Origin: Metaphire vulgaris
Taxonomy: Eukaryota > Annelida > Clitellata > Crassiclitellata > Megascolecidae
DNA length: 64,000 nt
Direction: 5' to 3'
Assembly: GCA_018105865.1 (NCBI GenBank)
Contig: CM030856.1
Span: 10,001,753 to 10,065,752, forward strand
In this document: positions 23,198-35,133 of the stretch, one piece after another
How positions within the stretch are numbered: the stretch's first letter is position 1
How the letters are laid out: each line of letters begins with the position of its first letter
Program-made: the position numbers and the translations under genes
Notes under the pieces: generated by a model
The model's database searches: none
The model's input: only the letters and a program-made list of their open reading frames with translations
Told to the model about the DNA's origin: nothing

Positions 23198-23706
23198 TAA
23201 TTTATAAACGACGCTTTAAGACGATGGTGGGATCAGAGACATGTGATGCACTTTAAAGGAGAGGGAGGGGGTTCCGAGATTTATGACAGAGGAATAGAGG
23301 GGATCAAAAACTGTCACAAATAGCGTGGCATACTTCACGGACTGCCCTCCAGTGATTGTCTGTTGTTACGTACTTCAATCGAATTATCTAGAATTAGTAT
23401 TGGTTCAAGCTCAAATGAAGCGATCACAATCAGTAGAAATGAACCAGTATATCTTCATAGATGTTTGATAGATAATACATATTTAATATATAAACTATAT
23501 AAGTTCAAAGTAGGCCTATTTATATTCTACAAGACCACGGAATGGTGATCCATCCGATCCATCGTATGGGTCAAAGAAAATGAGTGGCTCTTACCTTGTA
23601 GATATCTTCAATAATAAATGAAATCCTGAAATGAAATCAAATTGCTGTACAGTTAACTATTTCATAGACACTTTTTCATTATCTCAGATTTCCATACACT
23701 GACGTA

Positions 23707-23710
<4 letters not shown>

Positions 23711-23785
<75 letters not shown>
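23711..23785. repeat. (TA)n microsatellite
   Basis: A dinucleotide run. Confidence 0.95.
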
Positions 23786-23790
<5 letters not shown>

Positions 23791-23814
23791 CTACATGTGC
23801 ATTGCAAATTCATT

Positions 23815-24010
23815 ACAGATTTTTAGAAAAAGATTAAAAACCCATCTTTTTGACCTGGCCTATCCACAGTAGACTGTCACCCGTTTGCCTGGCCGGATAC
23901 CCTGGATTTGACCTGGATCTTTAATTATTTGGATTTGGTGTGCCATCGGTTGATGCTCCTGTGCATTATGAAGTGGCGCTATAGAAGTTTAAGATTATAT
24001 TATATATAAT
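23815..24010 (+). pseudogene. LINE 3'-end fragment, second family
   Basis: The frame FRKRLKTHLFDLAYPQ, followed by GGCGCTATAGAAGTTTAAGATTA, matches the segment at 30345-30560. The RLKTHLF wording is typical of the end of non-LTR RT ORFs. Confidence 0.6.
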
Positions 24011-24293
24011 ATATATAAAAACCAAGAAAAAGAACATTGCTTAGTTGCAGTGTTCCTTACACGGTGTGGTATTTGTGCAAGGATAGGAGGGAAATTCTTG
24101 GTCACTAATTACTGACTGACCTCCACTCCACTGGGCTACTTTATACATGGCATGAGAAGACGTTTCGTGCTGCATTAACTTGATTTACTAGCTTATTTAG
24201 CGGAATGAAAAAATTAAAACGCTTTTCCCCAATGGTCTGAATCTCTCACCCACCCCACCCCACCCACTCTGTCCTCCTCCTCCTCACCTGTCG

Positions 24294-24897
24294 TTAGTTT
24301 CGCCGAATTTTGAATTCGGCGATTTTCGTCGAAATTCTTCGGCGTTTGTCGAAATCGTCAACCTGTCGACGGTCGTGGTTTCGGCCGCAAAGCTCGGCGT
24401 TCAGCGCATCTTCGGCACTCAACTTTTTCTGCAACCATTTTACGATCTCCAGTTCCTCTTCCTCCTCCTCCTCCTCCTCGGTCTCCGTCCCGGGAAAGAC
24501 GCTATCCAGGCTACGGCACAGCTCCCTTGGCATCGTGGCGGCCGCCGTCGGGGTATAGCCCGAAGAAGAAGAAACCCCGCGACCCGTTGGGAACCCCGGT
24601 CGCAGCAGACACGTCGGCTTCGCAGCTGAAGGCGGCGGCTCGGACCCGGGGAGACGTCGAACGCCCCCATTCAGTTCCCGAAGTAGTTTTTCCGAAACGA
24701 TAACAACTCGGGGTTTCGCGGTGAGTTTCGGCTTCTCGGCGCATTTTCGTTTTTCCAGAACGGTCACGTGCTCGCCCGAGTCGAACAGTGACGTCGCCGA
24801 TGCCACGTTGGGAGAGGACCCGGAGAAGTTTGGCTTCCGTGGCGGTACTGGCTTCAGCAGAACTTCCGCCCCTGCCACGCCGGTACCTACGGGTCTG

Positions 24898-24957
<60 letters not shown>

Positions 24958-25766
24958 GTAGTAGTAGTACTCTTATCTCGAGTCGTCGGTCCTTTTGATT
25001 TCGTCCCCTGTGCGGCTGCATCAGCTTCGATGCTTAGAGTCGGACGAGATTTTTCGGTATTTTCTCTAGTTTTTAACTCGCTGTTGATGCTATCGACGAG
25101 GCTTGGCTCGGGTGTCCCGTTCGCTGTTGAGTCTAAGCGCCAACCGCCCAACAGCCGTTCCGCCGTTCCTAATTCTTCGTATGTCCTGTCCAGCTTCTGC
25201 TGAGATTCTGTCTTGACCACCGTCTGAGAGCCGTCTTTCCGGACCACTCCTTTCCGTTGATCGTCCGAAGGAGGAGGCCCCGGGGCGATGGAGCTGCGAC
25301 GGACAAAGGGTGACGGGCTCACCCCCTTCGTCGTCGTCGTCGTCTTCTTCTTCTTCTTCTGGACTGATTTCTTGACTTTTTCCGTCGTCGGTGAATCGGT
25401 TGAGTCGTGTCCGAGCGAACCAGTCTTGGCGACGTTCATCTTTCGTGGAAGCGAAAGGAGGAAGAGCCCGAGGGAAGATCTCCTCTTCTTCCTCTTCTTC
25501 TTCTTCTTGTCACTGACACTTCCTCCGCCGCCGCCGCCGCCGTCGTCATCTTCCCCGGCTTCTTCTTCGTTCATGGCAGAGATTGGCAGAAGCTCAGTCA
25601 CCGATCGACTGATGTCATCCGTCGGAAATGACAATTCAGTGTCTAAACAACGAGCAACAAAAAGAAGACCAAGTCATCCGCCGTCTTCATAAGAATTCTA
25701 TTTCGTTCGGATCCAAATATATTTAGTGTGAGCGTTACATTCATAGAGATAACAGAAGATTTAATA

Positions 25767-25822
<56 letters not shown>

Positions 25823-25957
25823 TGCAGGGCAGTAGTATCAGCAGTAACAGCAGCAGTAGTAGCAATATCAGTAGTAATTGTAGTAGTAACCGTTGTAGTA
25901 ATAGTAGTAATCGTTGTAATAAAAAAATAAATAGTAATAATAATAATAATAATAGTC

Positions 25958-26021
<64 letters not shown>

Positions 26022-26031
26022 AAGTAGCAGT

Positions 26032-26066
<35 letters not shown>

Positions 26067-29000
26067 TTGTTGTAGCAGCAGCAGCAGTAGCAGTAGGATC
26101 AACGTCAGCTGATGTTATTTAATGACAGACTGCTACCATTGAACGTTGTGAACATAACCTTCATCTGATCTGCTCCCTAACATCGAAGCCTAAAAGTCTT
26201 CAACTAAGGCGATTGAAACTGAAACTGCGTCTACCTTTTAAGTGGGCGCCACTGTTGTCTACCGGAAGCTTCTCTTCATAAGATTTCAGCTGCAGAAAGA
26301 AGCGAGAATAAGAAGAATCAATTAATTAGTCTAAACTCAATTTCAAACAAATCAGTAAATTGGCCGCGGTGTACTGTTATGCAGGGTCGTGGGCAAGTCC
26401 CCCCCCCCGTGTTCTTGAAAATAATACAATTTCTGGGTCCTCTAAACCGTCTATAATGTCATTGTTTTAGTAACTTGTCATCATATATTAGTTAACGAAA
26501 TGAAATGTATCAAGATCCTTGTACGTCATTGCAGTGGCGGCTCCACCGGGGGAGCCAGGGGGCCCGTGCCCCCTATTGAGTGCCTGCCCCCAGTGGCCCC
26601 CTATTGGGACCCTATACTTAATGCTACATACATTAAACAACAAATGGTTGGCCCCCATGATTAGAAGTTGCCACCCCAACGGCCCCCCCCCCCACTTGCC
26701 AAATCCTAGAGCCGCCACTGCGTCATTGAGTAATAGCATACACTAGGAAAGTTGTAATGGGCGCATTAATTACTGTATAGGGGCCTATTGTCCCCCAAGA
26801 AATCTTAAGATTCCCATTACTCGTTAGTTATAAATCGTCTGCGAACATTTTTAGAAACTCCGTTACCTAACGCCATGCTTTGTTGGTCAATCTATCTCTG
26901 CATAAGATTCTGAAATACAGGTCAGCTTAAGCACAGTTTCGATTCTGTTCAGTTCTAGATCAGACATCTTTACGTCGATTCCTAAGTTTTCGATATAATA
27001 TAACGTCAGAATTCGGCAGCAGGCAAACCATTTAGTTAACCGTTTTCAACAGTCTCACCCAATCCTGTAGACGGATACCCCGTTACTTTTAATTCTGAAG
27101 GTAATCCAGTGAAACCCTAACAATTGCTGACTAAGCAAAAATATTGACCCAGAATTTTGCATCTTACTCGACTTAACTTCTCATCGAACTCAAAATTATC
27201 AAGTTTCCTGCATTTTGGTACCACACAGGGTTATATATAGGACTATCAATTTGGGGGGGGGGTTGGTATTTTCTGGGAGTGCCCTGCTGAAAAAACCTGA
27301 CAGGCAAAAAACGGTCACCCGGCTCTCAGATTGGGGGGGGGGCTGTTAGGGGGTGTCGGTCTCAGATTAGGGGTGTTGTGGGGTGTTAGGAGGTGTAAAA
27401 GATCTATGGGTTTAAAATATCTCTGGCACCACAGATAAAGTAAAACATCTGAATCAAACACAAGTGGGGTGCATGGGGGTGGGGGGTGGTGGAAAATTGG
27501 AGGTTCTTGTCAGAGTTTCTTTTGGCATCGTTAATTTTTTTCTTCGTCTCTGTCTTTGTCCTACCAATTTGCCATCACACAGACCTGTACATAGCTTCCT
27601 GGAAAAAATCCCTGTTCGTCACCGCGGTACCCTCTCCACCAGCCGTTCTCGTGCTTTTCCACTACCACGATGACGTCACCGGCGTCGAAATTCAGGTCTC
27701 CGTCCTCTAACGCCCGATACGTATACAAGGCCTCGTATTCTACAAGCAGCAGAACGTTCTTTTAAGACTCCCGTGTAAGCAACGCAGACAGTGGCGGTTC
27801 CAGGATTTCTTGGTGGGGGGGGGAATGAAATGAATCCATAGGAAGTTGGCGGAGGGATGAAAATAGAAGGGAAAAAATCAATAAACTTTGCCGAAATGGC
27901 TGACAAAAGGGAATTTTGTCCCTAATTTTATCCCTAATTTTACTATACTTTTACCGAAAAATATATGTTGACGAGCAAAAAAGGTCATCCGCAGTTTTTC
28001 CCCGTAGTTTTACTAGACGTCTACCAAAAATAGGTTTCAGAAGCAAAAAAAGTCCGGTGGGGGCTGCATCCCCACTCATCCCCCACGTGGAACCGCCACT
28101 GAGCGTAGATACGATTAATTATTTGCTTATTTACACTTAGATTTCGGAATGCCTTCGTAGACCCGGAAGAGTTTTACAAATGCTTTTTAGATCAATGCTT
28201 CAGAGGTTAAAGCCGTTGAAATAGGCAACATTTTAAAAAACGATTTTGCTTCAATTCAGAATATCATTGAATACCAATTCCTGCTTCGTCGTCGTCTTCG
28301 TCGTCGTCGTCGTCATCATCATCGAAATCTTCGTCAGTGTCGTTGTACTGATCATCCGCTTTCAATATAACTTCCGTCGTCGTCGTCGTCGTTGTGGCAA
28401 TTGTTGTATTCGTTGGTTTAGTTAAATCGATTGGTCGGTTCACTTCCTTCAATTCTAAACCTTCCATCTTTGGCAGCGAATGGCGTTTTGCCAACGGAGA
28501 CATCTGAACAGAAAAATACCGTACGCTGTTCAAACTCCGTTCACTTATTTCTGGAAACTTTTAACAATTCTGCCCAAATCTTAGGAGTAGGCCTCAACAG
28601 TGTTTTATACAGGCCTGTTAGGAGGGGAGATTTTCTCCCAAAACCTCAAAATTCCCCCTCCAAAAATCCCAGCACTTACGCAAATTTTGCATTGAACTGT
28701 GTCTTTCCCCTCCAACCAAGTCGATCCCCCCCCCCCGAAAGCCTCAATTCCCCTCAAAGGCCTGGAATTTGGATAAAACACTGGGCCTTAATATTTCCAG
28801 AATGAGATAAAACCACTGGAAATTTAAATGACAGTTAATGAATGCTATTAAGTTTATTTGCAAGCAGTTTTTTTAACTTTCTCCATAAACGGGGATGGAG
28901 GGGGGAGTTAAGCTACCAAGGCCGACGAACTTTTTAGCGATCCATGATAGGAATCGGAATAGCAAACATGGACAAGTGAGACCACCAGTGGGCCATAATC

Positions 29001-29520
29001 AACCAGGGAAAAGCACAACTAACCAGCATCCAGACGAATCGAAACACCGTCGTCCGCAAAGCAAGCCAATTTCGACATTTAAGCTAAACTCCGGCTCAAA
29101 CGAGAAGCTTCAGTTAACATCAAAATAGTTGCGAACACACACTAAGATCATTAGCGTAGCCACGGGGTGAGGGTTCACTGAAGCGGGCCCCATATTCGGG
29201 CCTTCACTAGTGGCGAGATTCGTGCAAACCAATGAGACAATTCGATCGGGTGGGGGGTGGGGGGCTAGTTCTAATGCCCACAAATTGCCGTGTAATCTGC
29301 GGAATTGTCATAAAACTTAAGATTTGAATTTATATAAATTACCCTATATTATTTTCGGCTGGGCAGCAGACCCCACTGGGCGGGGAAGGGCGGGGGTCAC
29401 AACGCTCCCGCAAAGCCCTATTCGGATCAGACCAAGTTGGCGTGCGTAAGTGATGGCGCACCCCTAGTCTGAAATCCTGTCTACGCCACTGAAAACAATG
29501 CGTTTTATCCACTTACAGCT

Positions 29521-29589
<69 letters not shown>

Positions 29590-32500
29590 GTTATAAATAT
29601 AGCTAAATACACCGACTCCCTCTCCCCATCCTTACTCCTTCTCTGACGTGTGACCTCGGAAACCACCCAATTTCTCCGGATTCCTTTTTCTCTCCCTTCA
29701 TCCAGCCGTCTTTTTCCTCTTCCAGGTAAAAAACGACGTCATTGACGGACAGCGAAAGTTTACCTGCGTCGTTCGAATCCACAGAATACATTACGACGAA
29801 CGTCTTTCGGTTTTCTGTCGGAAAAATGTAACGATAAGTAAGTAAGCAAGTAGAATTTTGTGAATTTATACAGCGCTATCGTAGGCAGTAGGCGTAGTAC
29901 CACTGCAGTAGCTGCATATTCTTGGGCGCTTAAAGATGGATGGATGGATGAAAGGAGAAAAAGTAGCTCGATAGAGAATAGAAGCATATCTGTTGACGGG
30001 TTTTAACAAAGCAAAACTGATTTCCCTGATTGGTTTTTCAATGTTTGGCGGCAATGTTCTCTCTACTTTTTTATAGTCTGTGTGCGCTAAAAGACCTTTT
30101 GCTCATAGTCTAGACCAGAAGTTAGTAACTGTATGGAGCCGTTAAAAGTTCACAACAAAGCGTGAATCTTTATCAGTAAGTAGCCTACGTGTTACGTGTA
30201 TGATACGAGACCAACATTTCAAAGAGTTGTGGCCTGCCTTGCGACCTCTTAGAGGGCACATTGTAAATTGAAGGCGCAGTTGGCGTTTTATTTCCATAAG
30301 TCGAGTCATCGGAAACTATAGCCCATTGGAAGAACTACAAATTCAAGCCCAAATTTTAGAAGGTTAGAAACTCATCTTTTCCACTTGGCTTATCCATCAT
30401 AGACTGTCAGCTGGATGTCCGGCCTCATGCAATCCCGGATTTGACCTTGACCTTGTGTGATTGTGATTTGGCGTGCCATTGGCTGATGCTTCTATGCATT
30501 ACTCTGTGGCGCTATAGAAGTTTAAGACTAGATTAGATTCGATAGACTGCGCGTTCTTTTACCGTACTTTGCATTAATTCGCTCGTACAGTCACCCAGTG
30601 CACCCTCGTGTGCAGTACTGGCTGTACGCTTATAGGTTGCTTCGGCATGTAATTAGATTAGATAAGATTTGATTCTATTAGATTAGATTCTATTAGTTTA
30701 GGCCTATATTCTATTAGATTATATTCTATTAGATTGAATTCTATTAGAATAGATTCTACAGATTCGATTCTATTAGATTAGATTAGCGTCTACCTGTCTG
30801 GCCTGTTGGTCTTCCAGGTGTCTTCACCTGTTCCTCGCCGATACCTTCGGTCAGCTGTTGGCTCCTCATGAGCTTCATTCCCACCTGGCCGTGTCCGTTT
30901 ATAGACGCACCGCCAGGGGTCGCTGCGTTCAAGAAGACTCCGGCGCCCTTGTCCTTCGTGGCTTTTCCGTTATCAAGTTGGGCGACTGAGTCTCTGAAGC
31001 TCCTCTTCTCCTCTCCCTTCTTCTTCTTCCTCTTCTTCCCCTCGACGTCATCCTCCACACTGGGGGCGTTGTTTTTAGGGGATTCGTTGGACGTCGCTTG
31101 GGTTCTGTCCCAGACGGCCTTGGCGATGTCGTTAGCACCGCCTTTGCTGCCGTTGCTGTGGGCGAGAACCAGAGGTCGGATCTTCGCCTCTCGTATCGTC
31201 TCGTCCACGTTCGCGTACGGAGATGCGAACGTTCCCGTTTCTAAGACAACAGTGAACGGTTTCAGACGATTAGATACGCACAACTTTTTGGTGACGGTAC
31301 TAGCCGGCACGGCGTACCAGAAACCCTTGAAACTGGGGGGGGGGGGCTGAAGATGGCAGAGTGGGTTACGCGCTGCAGCGGTAGGCTGACGAGCCTCGTC
31401 AGAGCCCCTAGTGGCTTTCACACAGGCGCTAATACCTCCTAAGCCACTTTAAATCATGCTAAGTATTGTAAGCTTAAGTAGTGTATACTGTATTTTTCTC
31501 GCATCACTAAGTTACAAAATTGAAAATGTTACGTTTTTAGTTGTATTTTTATGTATTTCTCCATGAGCGTCAGTAGAGGGCTGCAAGTGGGTGCAACTGC
31601 ACCCCTAGAAATTATCAATTCATGGAAAATATAAAATAATTAATAGATTACTATTTATAATAATCTTGAGAACAAAATAATACAAAAACCTAGAAAATTA
31701 GCGTTTTGTTTACGTGAATAAAACGAACATGATCAATGTGATCTCTCGACTTAATGAAAGCATCACATTTAGTCTATAAGTCTTTCTTATATAGTTTTAA
31801 ATTCAAGACCGTTTGAAAGTGCTCGCAGGTAAATATATAAAATTTGCACACGCCTGGAAAAATTTCTTCCGACTTCTTTGCCTCTTCTTCCACTTGACAT
31901 TTAATGCATTTTATTTTTATACTTGGACCAAACGTGGCCGTATCGACTTCTTTAATGATCGCCGCATAGAATTTTATAAAAAAACGTTTTCATAAACATG
32001 GCGTATCGGAATCTAATTTTTATCCAGAAAAGCACAGGACACACAATAGGAGAGGGGCTGTCCATTAATTACGTCAACAAAATAGGGGAGGGGTTTGAAA
32101 AGTTTGACAGTTGTTGACAGGGATAATGATGGGGGTGAAGAGAAGTTGACGTCAACAATATCATTTTTTACAAGTGATAAAAAATAGGAAATGTCATGGA
32201 ATACTATTTATTACAATGGAAAAAAGCCTGACAAGCCAAAAAAGGTAATCACAACCACATTATGACGTTTGATGAACAAAAGAAAGGGAAAAGGTATCAT
32301 CGCTGCAAAACTAATAACCTTCTAAACTTTTAGGGAGACCCGTCACTGGTCCTAGTGGAGGGGGTTGAAAGTTTTTGACATAATTATAGGGGGTCACTGA
32401 AAGTTGACAGTTGTTGACAAGGGGAGGGGTCAAAAATTGCCCCAAAATTGTTGACATAATTAATGGACAGCCCCAGAGCAGAGGCGTAGCTAGGGGCGGG

Positions 32501-33030
32501 GGTACATATGTCTCCGGCGTAGAGGTGGGGACGCCAAAATGGGGTTTAGGGTAGCATAAACACCGGCATAAACTGAAGTTGATGAAAACAATAAATTATA
32601 ATATATTCGCCCCTTACTATAGCGTCAAACACACGCTTAGGGTTTAACAATGCTAACGGTCCACTGGCTAATACAGTTCACGATATTTCTTAGAATTATC
32701 ATGACCTTTGTTAGAACACTCTATAGGCGCGCATAGCCCACAGTGACAAATTCCAAGCGGCTACCCAACTGCTACTGATAACTACTATGAAAAAGTTTGT
32801 TACATTCGACGACCACCTATGGGCCACCGTACGCTGCTCTGGTATCAGAAGATCTGATTTATTATTTTAATGGACTCCTGTTACTCTCTTTGGCTAGAGA
32901 GAAGAAGGCGTGGACAGAGAGGTCTTTAGGGCAAGATCATAGGAGCCTAATCATTGCATGCAATAATTTTTGGCTGGTATCGTACTTTTACATTCCTGTC
33001 ATTTCATTAACATGACAAAATCAGTAGTCA

Positions 33031-33106
<76 letters not shown>

Positions 33107-33267
33107 CCGCATATTGGTCGAGGAATTGCAAGAGAGATCTGCCACTCAAACAGTGTAGGAAGCAGTCAACAACAACAGCAACAACAACAATAATAATGAT
33201 GATATAATAATAATAATAATAATAATAATAGTAGTAGTAATAATAATAATAGTTATGATGATGATGC

Positions 33268-33298
<31 letters not shown>

Positions 33299-33320
33299 GT
33301 AGTAGTAATGATGATGATGC

Positions 33321-33363
<43 letters not shown>

Positions 33364-33409
33364 GTAATAATAATAATAATAATAGTAGTAGTAGTAATGA
33401 TGATGATGC

Positions 33410-33453
<44 letters not shown>

Positions 33454-33483
33454 TAATAATAGTAGTAGTAATGATGATGATGC

Positions 33484-33547
<64 letters not shown>

Positions 33548-35074
33548 GTAATAATAATAATAATAGAATTTAAAGTGGTTTAGCAGGATCTCCCTGTGTT
33601 AAAAACTTAGATGTTTTTCCTTTGAGGAGCAAAGGGTTTATAAGAAGAAAGAAGTATATTTTGTAAATAAAAAAACCATTATAGAATAGGCTCTTATGTG
33701 CTGCAGGGAAGTTGCCAGGTAGGCCTACCTGTGCTTTCATTGTGGTCGGCGGTTACGTTGTTAAGCTTACCGCTTGATTCAGAATTCTTTTGCTACAACA
33801 GTTAAATACAGAGGACAAAATAATATTATTAATATTATCAGCCTTGTATGACCACTGCATGCGACCGTTGTCTTGGTGTGCCATAGCTCCATGTCGAGAC
33901 AAAGGCAGCATTATGAGAAATAGTCTTTTAATGCTGAAGTCTCTGGCCCCGGGAAGTCACGTGACGTCTATTACTAATATCACTGGAATTGGTTAAGATG
34001 AGCCATTTGCCTGCCGGGAATTAATTTGTCTACGGGTGTTTTTTTACGAAAAAGAATTAGGAAATAAAACAGACTAAAACTGTTTAGCTACAGACTGCAC
34101 TGGAAGACCCAGTCTGCTCCAAATCCTCTTGATATATTAGAAGTCAAATCGAAATTAAACTAATAATAACAATAATAATAATAATATTAATAAAATGATG
34201 ATGATGATGATAACGACGACGACGATGACGATAATGATGACGATGACGATGATGATTAATAGTGAGACATCGTTCACCAATCATACAAAGCCTTGACTTT
34301 CCCAGACTAAAATTTTAGACGATGGGTGAAAATTGTCTTTAGGCCTACCCAGTGGAGAGGCCTACCCAGTGTGGGCTAGACCTGAACTCCCTAACCGTAC
34401 CCGAGTACTTTAAATTTCTCCTCTGCTTTAGCTACTAGACTAGTTCTATGTCTCAAGGTGGTTTAGCAGACTGTATGGACTATGGATAGTACTAGACTAG
34501 GTAACAACTAGAAAACATAGGTTGTTACCTCTAACCTTGTGTTTGACCTTTGACCGATGACAGGTAATGACGATGAGGACTAGAACGGTGACCAGCACAA
34601 TTCCAACGAGACAGACAGGAAGAGCGATCGCCAGGGGGAGCCACCAGCGATCAGCAGGGACGTCTACCGGAAATAAACGAATAAGAATAAGAATAGGAAT
34701 AAGAACGGCGATAATAGATAGCTTAGATTACTAATCAATATAATATAATAATTATGTTTATGTTGACGCAGGATGAATCACTGCGTGCAGTTGCAGTAGT
34801 CAAGGCTGAGATTGGTCAAATCGATGAGATAATCGTTTACGACTATAGGCCTATACTTCTGTTAGTTTTTCAGTTAGCCTATGCCCTATGCGTTGTTCTT
34901 TAGACACTGCTGATTAATTTAGCAAGTAACTTTAGAGCATCCACCCACCCCCCACCCACCCCACCCACCCACACACACGCGCACACACGGTGTGGTTTAG
35001 CGGTCTGTATGGATAGTACTAGACTAGGTAACTACTAGAAAACATAGGTTGTTACCTCTAACCTTGTGTTTGAT

Positions 35075-35133
<59 letters not shown>

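Noticed and set aside
23363..23548. Short plus-strand ORF
   Set aside because: AT-rich, with no domain and no splice context.
24310..25692. Several plus-strand ORFs over the last SH3-gene exon
   Set aside because: They are shadows of a GC-rich coding exon. The minus frame runs 446 codons and joins the SH3 exon.
30868..31350. 160-codon plus-strand ORF
   Set aside because: It is antisense to an exon with clean acceptor and donor sites on the minus strand.
33185..33566. Possible CRISPR-like array
   Set aside because: The repeated unit is itself made of AAT and GAT triplets, with no unique spacers. It is a higher-order microsatellite.
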